NCBI RefSeq assembly: GCF_002483235.1
Contig: NZ_DLHN01000009.1
Coordinates: forward strand, 82,163 to 146,162
Source: Pedobacter glucosidilyticus
GTDB taxonomy: Bacteria > Bacteroidota > Bacteroidia > Sphingobacteriales > Sphingobacteriaceae
Direction: 5' to 3'
DNA length: 64,000 bases
The position numbers and the translations under genes are program-made. Below, piece by piece: positions 35,854 through 44,478 of this stretch (position 1 is the first letter of the stretch; each line of letters begins with the position of its first letter). The notes under the pieces are model-generated. The model saw nothing but the letters and a program-made list of their open reading frames with translations, did no database searches and had not been told where the DNA came from.

Positions 35854-35871
35854 GTTTTAGTATTGAGTAGT

Positions 35872-35912
35872 GATTATTGCGTATAGAGTTCTAATCTCCA
35901 TACGCAATAATC
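35872..35912. repeat. Strong hairpin between atpD and atpC
   Basis: A perfect 13-bp inverted repeat, GATTATTGCGTAT (35872-35884) with ATACGCAATAATC (35900-35912), extends after one mismatch by GAG/CTC to leave a 7-nt loop. No U run follows in either direction, so it is not a simple terminator. It may affect mRNA processing and the beta:epsilon ratio. Confidence 0.7.
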
Positions 35913-35927
35913 TTATCTAACATCTTA

Positions 35928-37436
35928 TTAAGCGTTTGCTTCAGCTAATAATTTTTTACCTTTTTCAATAGCATCTTCTATACTACCAACAAGGTTAAAT
36001 GCTGCTTCAGGATACTCGTCAACCTCTCCATCCATAATCATATTGAAACCTTTGATGGTATCTTTAATATCAACTAAAACACCTTTTAAGCCGGTAAACT
36101 GCTCTGCAACGTGGAAAGGTTGAGATAAGAAACGTTGTACTCTTCTTGCTCTAGCTACGGTTAATTTATCTTCTTCAGATAACTCATCCATACCTAAAAT
36201 AGCAATGATATCTTGTAATTCTTTATAACGTTGTAAGATTTCTTTTACTCTTTGTGCGCAAGCATAGTGCTCTTCTCCAACAACTACAGGAGTTAAAATT
36301 CTTGAAGTAGAATCTAATGGATCTACCGCAGGGTAAATACCTAACTCAGCAATTTTACGAGAAAGTACGGTTGTAGCATCTAAGTGGGCAAATGTTGTAG
36401 CCGGAGCAGGGTCAGTTAAGTCATCCGCAGGTACGTAAACCGCTTGTACAGATGTAATAGATCCTCTTTTTGTTGAAGTAATACGCTCTTGCATAGTACC
36501 CATCTCTGTTGCTAATGTTGGTTGGTAACCTACCGCAGAAGGCATACGACCTAATAGCGCTGATACCTCAGAACCTGCTTGCGTAAAACGGAAGATGTTA
36601 TCGATAAAGAAAAGGATATCTTTTCCTTGTCCATCACCTTCACCATCGCGGTAGTATTCTGCAATGGTTAATCCTGATAAAGCTACACGAGCTCTAGCAC
36701 CAGGAGGCTCGTTCATTTGACCGAAAACGAAGGTTGCCTTAGAATCTTTAAGTTCTTCTTTATCAATTTTTGATAAATCCCAACCACCTTCTTCCATAGA
36801 GTGTTTAAACGCATCTCCGTATTTGATAATACCAGCTTCAATCATCTCACGTAAAAGGTCATTACCTTCACGAGTACGCTCGCCTACACCAGCAAATACT
36901 GATAAACCATCATAAGCCTTCGCAATGTTGTTAATTAATTCTTGAATTAATACAGTTTTACCAACACCAGCACCACCAAATAAACCAATTTTACCACCTT
37001 TTGCATAAGGCTCTAGTAAGTCAATTACTTTGATACCTGTAAATAAGATTTCATTTTCTGTAGATAAATCTTCAAATCTTGGAGGTAAATTATGGATAGA
37101 TTTACCATTTACTTTATCAATATCTTCGATACCGTCAATAGCGTCACCCACAACATTGAATACACGACCTTTAATACCCTCGCCTATTGGCATTTTAATA
37201 GGAGCTCCGGTATCAGTAACATCCATACCTCTTACTAAACCGTCTGTAGAATCCATCGCAATGGCTCTAACTCTGTCTTCACCTAAATGCTGTTGTACCT
37301 CTAAAATGATTTTTTGACCATTTTCTTTACGGATTTCTAAAGCATCGTAAATTTTCGGCAGTTTGGCATCCTCGGCTGAGAAACTAACGTCTACAACTGG
37401 TCCGATGATTTGTGCTATTTTTCCAATGTTTGGCAT
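35928..37436 (-). CDS. atpD: ATP synthase F1 beta subunit
   Basis: The catalytic subunit of F1, 502 residues. The P-loop GLFGGAGVGKTVLIQEL, the catalytic GERTREGNDLL, the ALSGLTIAEYYRDGEGDGQGKDILFFIDNI-type core and the DELSEEDKL (DELSEED torque loop) are all present. It is first in a two-gene atpD-atpC unit. On the minus strand upstream, TATATTTG (37525-37532) matches a Bacteroidota -7 element and could be the promoter core, though no -33 box is seen at the right distance. Confidence 0.97.
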   Translation of the reverse strand: MPNIGKIAQIIGPVVDVSFSAEDAKLPKIYDALEIRKENGQKIILEVQQHLGEDRVRAIAMDSTDGLVRGMDVTDTGAPIKMPIGEGIKGRVFNVVGDAIDGIEDIDKVNGKSIHNLPPRFEDLSTENEILFTGIKVIDLLEPYAKGGKIGLFGGAGVGKTVLIQELINNIAKAYDGLSVFAGVGERTREGNDLLREMIEAGIIKYGDAFKHSMEEGGWDLSKIDKEELKDSKATFVFGQMNEPPGARARVALSGLTIAEYYRDGEGDGQGKDILFFIDNIFRFTQAGSEVSALLGRMPSAVGYQPTLATEMGTMQERITSTKRGSITSVQAVYVPADDLTDPAPATTFAHLDATTVLSRKIAELGIYPAVDPLDSTSRILTPVVVGEEHYACAQRVKEILQRYKELQDIIAILGMDELSEEDKLTVARARRVQRFLSQPFHVAEQFTGLKGVLVDIKDTIKGFNMIMDGEVDEYPEAAFNLVGSIEDAIEKGKKLLAEANA

Positions 37437-37801
37437 ATCGAAATTTAATTATGTATCAGTGAGATATAAATCCCTATCAATTGAATTTTTGAGTGGGCAA
37501 AATTACTTTTTATTCATCAAAATACAAATATATGTATACAAAATGTTTTTAAGGAATTTGCATATTTATATTTTATAATGTAAAGTATTGAAAATGAGTT
37601 GATTTTGCTATTTTTTGATTTTGAAATATGTTTCGGTTTTATTCTTGAAAGTAGTTTTTTAAAATGGCTATGATTGTTCAGAAACTTGATATAAATTTTT
37701 CTTTAAAAAAAATAGGAATGAATCTAAAAATTTGTTATGCTTGCATAATAAAGAGAGATAAGCTCATCTTGTCTTAACCAATTAACTTAAATTAATTTGA
37801 A
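37437..37801. other. Divergent promoter region between atpD and the GDSL lipoprotein gene
   Basis: 365 bp of very AT-rich DNA without ORFs. The minus strand has the exact -7 element TATATTTG (37525-37532), facing atpD. The plus strand has TATGCTTG near 37736-37743, one mismatch from TAnnTTTG, about 58 bp before the lipoprotein start. Neither has a good upstream box. Confidence 0.4.
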
Positions 37802-39103
37802 ATGAAATTTAATTACGCATTTAAATGGGCTTTTGCGGCTATAATTTTAGTTGCATCAGGTTGTACAAAAGACGAAGAGACTGCCGTTGTTCCTAGCTCT
37901 GGAAACGCAGATTTTACCAGATATATTGCATTAGGAAACTCACTTACGGCTGGCTTTGCTGATAATGGACTATACTTAAGTGGTCAATTAAATTCTTTTC
38001 CGAATATTTTAGCTCAGCAAATGAAACTTGCTGGCGGTGGAGAGTTTGCTCAACCTTTATTTCCGGCTAATCAAGCTAATGGTTCTGGTTATGTGCGTTA
38101 TGGTGGCTTAACTCCGACTGGTACACCAAACTTAATTCCTGTAACCACTAATTTAGGTATCAGGGGTTCAGCAACTATACCTGGGTTCGGCAATGTAACT
38201 TTATATACCAAGCATACCGGTCCTTTAAATAATTATGGTGTACCGGGTATCAAATTAAGAGACATAAAATTAAATGTTTACGGAAATGTTAATGGTTATT
38301 TTGAGAGATTACTACCTGGTAATGCTGGAACCAATACTACTACATACTTAGACTTTGTTACAGCAACACCTTTTACCTTCTTTACCAATTGGTTAGGTAA
38401 TAATGATGCTTTAGGATATGCAACTAGTGGCGGAGTGGGAGATGTGTTAACACCAACAGCAGATTTTACTACTATGTATACAGAATTAATTAATAGGTTA
38501 ACAGCTACAGGAGCAAAAGGTGTGGTAGCAACTGTGCCAGATGTTTCTGTTATACCGTTTTTTAATACGGTAACTGTGGCGGCAGTTTTAGCTGGGGTAA
38601 ATGCTCTCAGACCGACTGGTGTTCCTGCATTTACAAACATTTTTATAGCCACAAGTGCTGGTGCTAGAGTTGCAACTGCAGAAGATTTAATTGTGCTTAA
38701 TTTTCCCACATCTTTAATGGGAGGAGCTACTTTATATGGTTTAACACCTTCAAATCCAATTGAAAGTAGATATGTGCTAGATAGAGATGAAGTTGCTACG
38801 GTTAGAGCTGCCATAACAAGTTATAATAATACCATAAAAACAGTTGCAGCATCTAAAGATTTGGCTGTTTTTGATGCTAACGAGTATCTGAATAAGTTTA
38901 AAGGAGCTGGTATAACTGTAGATGGAGTTACTTTTACTACAGCATATATTAGCGGGAAAGTTTTTTCTTTGGATGGTGTACATTTAACTCCAATGGGTAA
39001 TGCAGTGGTAGCTAATGAGCTTATCAATATTATCAACGCAAAATATAATGCCACTTTACCAAAAGTAGAATTAAGTAATTATACATTTTTGAAATTCAAC
39101 TAA
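37802..39103 (+). CDS. SGNH/GDSL hydrolase-like lipoprotein
   Basis: A 433-residue lipoprotein. The signal peptide ends in the lipobox VASGC with lipidated Cys21, so it is anchored in a membrane, probably the outer one. The GDSL-like block IALGNSLTAGF carries the nucleophile Ser (about 48). NWLGNNDALGYA supplies block III, and DGVHLTPMGNAVVA near the C-terminus supplies the Asp and His. These features point to an esterase or lipase of the SGNH superfamily; the substrate is unknown. It is larger than simple GDSL enzymes because of a long glycine-rich insertion after block I. It stands alone with its own terminator. Confidence 0.85.
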   Translation: MKFNYAFKWAFAAIILVASGCTKDEETAVVPSSGNADFTRYIALGNSLTAGFADNGLYLSGQLNSFPNILAQQMKLAGGGEFAQPLFPANQANGSGYVRYGGLTPTGTPNLIPVTTNLGIRGSATIPGFGNVTLYTKHTGPLNNYGVPGIKLRDIKLNVYGNVNGYFERLLPGNAGTNTTTYLDFVTATPFTFFTNWLGNNDALGYATSGGVGDVLTPTADFTTMYTELINRLTATGAKGVVATVPDVSVIPFFNTVTVAAVLAGVNALRPTGVPAFTNIFIATSAGARVATAEDLIVLNFPTSLMGGATLYGLTPSNPIESRYVLDRDEVATVRAAITSYNNTIKTVAASKDLAVFDANEYLNKFKGAGITVDGVTFTTAYISGKVFSLDGVHLTPMGNAVVANELINIINAKYNATLPKVELSNYTFLKFN

Positions 39104-39153
39104 GTCAATCAGATCAGAAAGATTAGCGTTGTTTTGAGGTAATTTACCACTAA

Positions 39154-39182
39154 AAAGGCAGTGTAAAAGCACTGTCTTTTTT
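39154..39182 (+). terminator. Terminator of the GDSL lipoprotein gene
   Basis: AAAGGCAGTG (39154-39163) pairs with CACTGTCTTT (39170-39179) with one G-U and a 6-nt loop, followed by a T run, 50 bp after the stop codon. Confidence 0.85.
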
Positions 39183-39242
39183 GTTATGATTAAATTTAGT
39201 TATTAAAAGTGATTTTTCCGGCAAAAGAACTATTTTCGGGCA

Positions 39243-40163
39243 ATGAAAAAGATTCTAGTAACTGGTAGCAATGGTTTGTTAGGGCAAAAACTCACCGAAA
39301 GGATTTTAGCTCAGCAAGATTTTGAATTGATTGCTACATCTAAAGGGCAAAACAGATATGCTGTAAAAGATGGTTATACTTATGCAGAAATGGATATTAC
39401 CAATGAAGATAGTATCCATGAGGTTGTAGCTAAGTACAAACCAGATGTGATTATCCATACAGCTGCAATGACTAATGTAGATACCTGCGAGAATGAAAAG
39501 GCCCTTTGTTGGCTGCTTAATGTTACAGCAGTAGATTACCTGATCAAAGCATGCCAGAAACATCAAATCCAATTGGTTCATCTTTCTACAGATTTTATTT
39601 TTGATGGTGAGGATGGTCCTTATACGGAGGAAGATAAAGCTAATCCAGTTTCTTATTATGGAGAATCTAAATGGGCAGCGGAGCAGCTTTTAATGCAATC
39701 TGATATTCATTATACCATATTAAGAACCATTATTGTTTATGGTATTGTGAATGATATGAGTCGAAGTAATATCATACTTTGGGCAAAGGGAGCATTAGAA
39801 AAAGGTTCGCCTATCAATATTGTTAACGACCAATGGAGAATGCCAACTTTAGCAGAGGATTTAGCAGAAATTTGTTTACTAGCCGCTCAAAAAGGTGCTA
39901 AAGGTATTTATAATGCTTCTGGAAAAGATATGATGAGTATTATGGAGCTGGTAGAACAAGTGGCAGACTTTTATAACTTAGATAAAAGCTTAATCAAACC
40001 TATTAGTTCAGATTCTTTAAACCAGGCAGCTAAAAGACCAAAAAAAACCGGATTTATTTTAGACAAGTCTATAAAAGATTTAGGATATCAACCACACTCT
40101 TTTAAAGAAGGTTTAGAAATTATGGATAAACAATTGAAACAAAGAGGACTTGTTGGAAGTTAG
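39243..40163 (+). CDS. RmlD-like SDR oxidoreductase
   Basis: A 306-residue extended short-chain dehydrogenase similar to dTDP-4-dehydrorhamnose reductases. It has the nucleotide motif TGSNGLLGQKL, HTAAMTNVDTCE, the STDFIFDG strand and the catalytic YYGESK (Tyr-x3-Lys). Other rhamnose genes (rmlA, B, C) are absent, so the sugar-nucleotide role is uncertain. TATTTTCG, one mismatch from the -7 consensus, lies just before the ATG, which hints at a very short leader. A duplicated 34-bp sequence follows the gene. Confidence 0.8.
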   Translation: MKKILVTGSNGLLGQKLTERILAQQDFELIATSKGQNRYAVKDGYTYAEMDITNEDSIHEVVAKYKPDVIIHTAAMTNVDTCENEKALCWLLNVTAVDYLIKACQKHQIQLVHLSTDFIFDGEDGPYTEEDKANPVSYYGESKWAAEQLLMQSDIHYTILRTIIVYGIVNDMSRSNIILWAKGALEKGSPINIVNDQWRMPTLAEDLAEICLLAAQKGAKGIYNASGKDMMSIMELVEQVADFYNLDKSLIKPISSDSLNQAAKRPKKTGFILDKSIKDLGYQPHSFKEGLEIMDKQLKQRGLVGS

Positions 40164-40181
40164 AGATGTAATTCAATTAAA

Positions 40182-40253
40182 ATTCAATCAATCAAAAATC
40201 AATCATTCAATAAATAAATATTCAATCAATCAAAAATCAATCATTCAATAAAT
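40182..40253 (+). repeat. Direct repeat, two 34-bp copies
   Basis: The stretch at 40182-40215 is repeated exactly at 40220-40253 with a 4-bp spacer (period 38). Each copy is built of ATCA/TTCA words. It fills the spacer upstream of the peroxiredoxin gene. Confidence 0.85.
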
Positions 40254-40260
40254 ATACATT

Positions 40261-40722
40261 ATGGCATTACAAGTAGGAGAACAAGCACCAGATTTTACTT
40301 TATTTAATTCTGAGCTTAAAGAAGTAAGTTTAAAAGATTTTGCAGGTAAGAAAGTTATTATTCACTTTTTTCCAATGGCATTTACAGGTGTTTGCACAAC
40401 ACAATTATGTACTATGAGAGATAATTTTGGTTTTTACGAAGGTTTAAATGCTCAAGTATTAGGTATTTCAGTAGATTCTCCTTTTACTTTAGCTAAATTT
40501 AAAGAAGACAATAATTATCAATTTCCATTATTATCAGATTTTAACAAAGAAGTTTCTAAGGCATTTGGAGCTTATTACGATGAATTTGTATTTAATTTAA
40601 AAGGTGTTTCTAAAAGAGCTGCTTTTGTAATTGATGAAAACCAGAAGGTAATTTATGCAGAAGTATTAGAATCTGCCGGAGATTTACCTAATTTCAAAGC
40701 AATTGACGATATTGTCAAATAA
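40261..40722 (+). CDS. Peroxiredoxin, AhpC/TSA (Bcp/AhpE-like)
   Basis: A 153-residue thiol peroxidase that reduces hydroperoxides in the cytoplasm. The peroxidatic Cys45 is in FPMAFTGVCTTQLCTMRD, and Cys50 five residues later is in the position of the Bcp-type resolving cysteine. The Thr42 of the active site is present, and the conserved arginine is in KRAAFVI. It lies 21 bp upstream of floA on the same strand and probably shares its transcript. The subfamily (Bcp or AhpE) is not certain. Confidence 0.88.
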   Translation: MALQVGEQAPDFTLFNSELKEVSLKDFAGKKVIIHFFPMAFTGVCTTQLCTMRDNFGFYEGLNAQVLGISVDSPFTLAKFKEDNNYQFPLLSDFNKEVSKAFGAYYDEFVFNLKGVSKRAAFVIDENQKVIYAEVLESAGDLPNFKAIDDIVK

Positions 40723-40743
40723 TTAAATTAAAAAAATCAGCTT

Positions 40744-41730
40744 ATGGAGGGTTCTCTAAACATTGTGTTTATTATAGTTGGGAGTTTTATTGCTCTTGTA
40801 CTTGTCTTGTATTTTCTGCCGATTAATTTGTGGTTCACAGCTCAATTATCGGGTGTAAGAATTAACTTACTTAATTTGGTATTAATGCGATTAAGAAGAG
40901 TACCTCCTTCTTTAGTAGTAAACGCCATGATTACATCAACCAAAGCTGGTTTAAATATTACTTCTAACGAGATAGAAACACATTATTTAGCTGGAGGGCA
41001 TGTTAATAACGTTATTAAGGCATTAATTTCAGCAGATAAAGCTAATATTCCTTTAGATTTTAAGCTAGCCACGGCTATAGATTTAGCAGGGCGAGATGTT
41101 TTTGAGGCTGTACAATTATCAGTAAATCCAAGAGTTATCAATACGCCTCCAGTGGCCGCCGTTGCTAAAGATGGTATACAGTTGATTGCAAAAGCCAGAG
41201 TAACAGTGAGGGCCAATATTAATCAATTGGTTGGTGGTGCTGGTGAAGAAACTATCTTAGCTCGTGTAGGCGAAGGTATTGTAACTACCATCGGATCTGC
41301 TGTTAGTCATAAAGAGGTTTTAGAAAATCCTGATAAGATATCAAAAGTTGTACTTTCTAAAGGTTTAGATTCTGGAACAGCATTTGAAATTTTATCTATT
41401 GATATTGCAGATATTGACATTGGTGATAATATTGGTGCCAAGTTACAAACAGACCAAGCTGAGGCTGATTTAAAAGTAGCTAATGCAAAAGCCGAAGAGA
41501 GAAGAGCCATTGCAGTTGCTTTTGAACAAGAAATGAAAGCTAAGGCACAAGATGCAAGAGCTAAGGTGATAGAAGCAGAAGCTCAAGTACCGCTAGCCAT
41601 GGCAGAAGCATTTAGAAGTGGTAATCTCGGAATTATGGATTATTATAAAATGCAAAATATACAGGCCGATACAGAAATGAGAGAATCTATTTCAAGACCT
41701 AGTGGAGATCAAAAAAAGGATAAAAAATAA
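40744..41730 (+). CDS. floA: Flotillin-like protein FloA
   Basis: A 328-residue membrane-scaffold protein of the FloA/YqfA (UPF0365) family. A single N-terminal membrane hairpin (about 6-28, ending FLPINLWFTAQLSGV) is followed by an SPFH/PHB domain and a C-terminal coiled coil rich in EA repeats (QAEADLKVANAKAEERRAIA). Length and the NIGAKLQTDQAEAD junction are typical. In Bacillus FloA organises membrane microdomains. The neighbouring peroxiredoxin gene may be co-transcribed; no NfeD gene is adjacent here. Confidence 0.93.
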   Translation: MEGSLNIVFIIVGSFIALVLVLYFLPINLWFTAQLSGVRINLLNLVLMRLRRVPPSLVVNAMITSTKAGLNITSNEIETHYLAGGHVNNVIKALISADKANIPLDFKLATAIDLAGRDVFEAVQLSVNPRVINTPPVAAVAKDGIQLIAKARVTVRANINQLVGGAGEETILARVGEGIVTTIGSAVSHKEVLENPDKISKVVLSKGLDSGTAFEILSIDIADIDIGDNIGAKLQTDQAEADLKVANAKAEERRAIAVAFEQEMKAKAQDARAKVIEAEAQVPLAMAEAFRSGNLGIMDYYKMQNIQADTEMRESISRPSGDQKKDKK

Positions 41731-41749
41731 TGTTTATCTGATTGTATAG

Positions 41750-41785
41750 AAAGCGCTTAGTGAAAAATTAAGCGCTTTTTATTTT
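41750..41785 (+). terminator. Terminator of floA
   Basis: AAAGCGCTTA (41750-41759) pairs with TAAGCGCTTT (41769-41778) around a 9-nt loop, followed by TTATTTTTT. It starts 19 bp after the stop codon. Confidence 0.88.
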
Positions 41786-41835
41786 TTAAAGATTTTTGTG
41801 TTGAGCAATTCTAATCTACCTTATTTCAAATAAAA

Positions 41836-41866
41836 TTTGCATTAATGTCTATATTGTCTATTTTTG
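41836..41866 (+). promoter_or_regulatory. Consensus Bacteroidota promoter for tRNA-Arg
   Basis: TTTG (41836-41839), exactly 19 bases, then TATTTTTG (41859-41866): a perfect TTTG-N19-TAnnTTTG match. Transcription should start near 41873, giving a leader of about 67 nt before the tRNA. Confidence 0.8.
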
Positions 41867-41939
41867 CAGTCCCAAATATGGGAAATTAAGTTTTTTATAT
41901 CTTAGATAGATAAACAAAACTTACAATACATAAAGTATT

Positions 41940-42013
41940 GGATCTGTAGCTTAACTGGATAGAGCACCTGACTACGGATCAGGAGGTTAGGGGTTCGACT
42001 CCCTTCAGGTCCA
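41940..42013 (+). tRNA. tRNA-Arg (anticodon ACG)
   Basis: A 74-nt tRNA. The acceptor GGATCTG pairs with CAGGTCC (one T-G), the anticodon stem is CCTGA/TCAGG with loop CTACGGA and anticodon ACG at 41974-41976, and the T loop is GGTTCGACT-like. The A34 would be edited to inosine by TadA to read CGU, CGC and CGA. CCA is not encoded. Confidence 0.95.
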
Positions 42014-42024
42014 CTAATTAAGGT

Positions 42025-42058
42025 AAAGCCTTTTTGCCAACAGGCAAAAAGGCTTTTT
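42025..42058 (+). terminator. Terminator after tRNA-Arg
   Basis: A 14-bp perfect stem (42025-42038 with 42043-42056), an AACA loop and a short T run. It separates the tRNA transcript from adk, which starts 20 bp later. Confidence 0.88.
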
Positions 42059-42078
42059 AAATTTTAACAGATATTACT

Positions 42079-42651
42079 ATGCTTAATTTAGTACTCTTTG
42101 GCCCTCCGGGAGCCGGCAAAGGCACACAATCTCAAAAACTTATTGAAAAATATAATTTGGTACATCTTTCAACGGGTGATATTTTGAGAGGAGAAATTAG
42201 CAATGGCACAGCGTTAGGGCTAGAAGCTAAAAAATTAATGGATGAAGGTGTTTTAGTGCCTGATGAAGTAGTTATTGGCATGATTAGCAATAAATTAGAT
42301 GCTAATAAAGAGGCTAATGGATTTATATTTGATGGTTTCCCAAGAACAGTAGCACAAGCAGAAGCTTTAGATAATTTATTATCATCTAAAGGTGAAGCTA
42401 TATCTGGAATGATAGCTTTAGAGGTAGAGCCAGTAGAATTAGAGAAGAGATTATTATTAAGAGGTAAAGATTCTGGTCGTCCTGATGATCAAAATCCAGA
42501 AATCATTAAAAAAAGAGTAGAAGAGTACAATTCTAAAACAGCACAAGTAGCTGGTTATTACAAAGAACAAGGTAAGTTTACTAGTGTAAATGGAATTGGT
42601 ACTATTGAAGATATTTTTACCATTATTAGTAAAGTAGTAGATACTTACTAA
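42079..42651 (+). CDS. adk: Adenylate kinase
   Basis: A 190-residue enzyme that interconverts 2 ADP with ATP and AMP. The P-loop GPPGAGKGTQ (residues 7-16), STGDILR AMP site, DGFPRTVAQAEAL and RPDD are present. The LID is the short form (no zinc cysteines), so the protein is shorter than E. coli Adk (214). It lies between two strong terminators with only 20 bp after the upstream one. Its own promoter is therefore not obvious, and read-through from the tRNA promoter is possible. Confidence 0.96.
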   Translation: MLNLVLFGPPGAGKGTQSQKLIEKYNLVHLSTGDILRGEISNGTALGLEAKKLMDEGVLVPDEVVIGMISNKLDANKEANGFIFDGFPRTVAQAEALDNLLSSKGEAISGMIALEVEPVELEKRLLLRGKDSGRPDDQNPEIIKKRVEEYNSKTAQVAGYYKEQGKFTSVNGIGTIEDIFTIISKVVDTY

Positions 42652-42670
42652 GCACATATTACTAAAAATT

Positions 42671-42702
42671 AGCGGATGTGTTTTTGTACATCCGCTTTTT
42701 TT
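42671..42702 (+). terminator. Terminator of adk
   Basis: AGCGGATGT (42671-42679) pairs with ACATCCGCT (42688-42696) around an 8-nt loop, followed by at least six T. It lies 20 bp after the stop codon and just upstream of obgE. Confidence 0.88.
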
Positions 42703-42725
42703 ATTTTTACAGAGGAGAATAAATT

Positions 42726-43724
42726 ATGTCACAGGGCTCAAATTTCGTTGATTATGTTAAAATTTGTGGACGTTCTGGTAACGGAGGTCCCGGTTCAGCA
42801 CATTTACACCGCGATATAAGAACCAGTATGGGTGGCCCAGATGGTGGCGATGGTGGTAGAGGTGGTCATGTGATTGTGAGAGGGAACGCTCAACTATGGA
42901 CACTGTTACATCTCAAATACCGTAAACATGTTATTGCAGAGCATGGCATGTCTGGCGGTAGCTCTTTAAAAACTGGTAAATGTGGCCAAGATGAAATTTT
43001 AGAAGTTCCCTTAGGTACAGTAATTAAAGATGCAGAAACTGGTGAAGTTGCCTTTGAAATCACTAAAGATGGTGAAGAGCGTATTCTGGTTGAAGGTGGA
43101 AGAGGCGGTTTAGGCAATTGGCACTTTAAAAGCGCAACCCGTCAAACTCCTCGTTTTGCACAACAAGGCGAGCCTGGAAAAGAAGAATGGAAGATCCTAG
43201 AGCTTAAAGTTTTAGCAGATGTTGGTTTAGTAGGTTTTCCTAATGCTGGTAAATCAACTTTATTATCTGTTATTACAGCTGCTAAGCCAGAAATAGGCGA
43301 TTATCCTTTTACAACCATAGTCCCAAACTTGGGAATAGTTTCTTACAGAGGTAATCAGTCTTTTGTGATGGCGGATATCCCTGGTATTATTGAAGGCGCT
43401 TCAGAAGGTAAAGGATTGGGATTTAGATTTTTACGTCATATAGAAAGAAACTCTGTTTTACTGTTTATGGTGCCAGCAGATACACATAGAAGTATTAAAG
43501 AAGAGTATGAGATCTTATTAGCAGAGCTGGAAGCTTATAATCCAGAAATGATGCAAAAGCCTAGAATTTTGGCGATTACTAAATCAGATATGCTAGATGA
43601 AGAGCTAGAAACTGAAATGCGTAAAGAGGTTGATTTAGATATTCCTTTTGTTTTTATTTCTTCTGTAGCGCAAAAAGGGTTGCTAGAACTTAAAGACTTA
43701 CTATGGAAAGAAATTAACCAGTAG
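42726..43724 (+). CDS. obgE: Obg-family GTPase
   Basis: A 332-residue ribosome-associated GTPase. The N-terminal glycine-rich Obg domain (1-157; GRSGNGGPGSAHLHR, GGPDGGDGGRGGHV) is followed by a G domain with G1 GFPNAGKSTLLS, G3 DIPGIIEGASEGKGLG and G4 TKSD. The optional C-terminal OCT domain is missing, as is usual in this phylum. A good Shine-Dalgarno AGAGGAG (42711-42717) lies 8 bases before the ATG. It functions in 50S assembly and stress response in other bacteria. Confidence 0.96.
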   Translation: MSQGSNFVDYVKICGRSGNGGPGSAHLHRDIRTSMGGPDGGDGGRGGHVIVRGNAQLWTLLHLKYRKHVIAEHGMSGGSSLKTGKCGQDEILEVPLGTVIKDAETGEVAFEITKDGEERILVEGGRGGLGNWHFKSATRQTPRFAQQGEPGKEEWKILELKVLADVGLVGFPNAGKSTLLSVITAAKPEIGDYPFTTIVPNLGIVSYRGNQSFVMADIPGIIEGASEGKGLGFRFLRHIERNSVLLFMVPADTHRSIKEEYEILLAELEAYNPEMMQKPRILAITKSDMLDEELETEMRKEVDLDIPFVFISSVAQKGLLELKDLLWKEINQ

Positions 43725-43821
43725 AATGATTGTTAGTTTTTTTTATTTACTATTGATTGTTTTGTATTTAATACAAGCAAACTTGAAATAATAGACCGTT
43801 AAGTGCCTTTAAAAAATATTA

Positions 43822-44478
43822 TTACGTTCTAGCGTATCCTAAACTTTCAATATCACTTATGTGATTTATGAGATGAGTTTTCCCATCTTTTAAGATATAA
43901 AGTTGATTGCTGATTTCAGTTACATATCTAAACATATGATCAGTAATTAAAAAACCTTTCTTTGCTTTCTCTATGTTTAATATGTTATTGATTTTTTCTA
44001 TATGCAAGGGCATTATATGTGAGAATGGCTCATCTAGCATTGAAAATAGAGATTCAGATTTAATAATAGCGTATACTTCAATTAAACGCCGTTGACCTCC
44101 AGAAAGCTCATTTAGGCTTAAGTTAGGTTTATAATGAAATTCATTAAAAAATTCTACGAACTCTTCGTAGTCTAAATTAAAGTCAATAAATGTTCTTTTA
44201 AGTGATAAATAATCTGGAATAAAATTAAACTGTGGTAGATATGTAATTAAATCATGGCGTTTGAATGCTTGAGGAATAACTGTGTTATCAATGCGAATAG
44301 ACTTATCTGTAACCTTTAAACTACCGTAAACAATATTCATTAAACATGTCTTTCCTTCTCCGTTTCTACCCAAAATCCCTGTAATCTCGCCTGTTTCACA
44401 TTTGATGTATATATCTGATAAAATTCTTTTTGTACCAAATGTTAAATATATGCCATCTGCTTCTAACGTATGCTTCAT
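43822..44478 (-). CDS. ABC transporter ATP-binding protein of a small two-gene cassette
   Basis: A 218-residue ABC ATPase. Walker A is GRNGEGKT (about 38-45), the Q loop is in TYLPQFNF, the signature is LSGGQRRLIEV, Walker B is SMLDEP with catalytic glutamate, and the switch histidine is in LITDH. All catalytic motifs are intact. Its ATG overlaps the stop of a 102-residue membrane protein (ATGA), so the two are translated together. The fold is of the exporter/LivF-like type, but no substrate can be named. Base composition is more AT-rich than the neighbours. Confidence 0.85.
   Translation of the reverse strand: MKHTLEADGIYLTFGTKRILSDIYIKCETGEITGILGRNGEGKTCLMNIVYGSLKVTDKSIRIDNTVIPQAFKRHDLITYLPQFNFIPDYLSLKRTFIDFNLDYEEFVEFFNEFHYKPNLSLNELSGGQRRLIEVYAIIKSESLFSMLDEPFSHIMPLHIEKINNILNIEKAKKGFLITDHMFRYVTEISNQLYILKDGKTHLINHISDIESLGYART

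Noticed and set aside
38296..38814. 172-codon minus-strand ORF inside the GDSL lipoprotein gene
   Set aside because: Low-complexity Val/Ala/Pro/Lys-rich antisense frame of a strongly supported gene.
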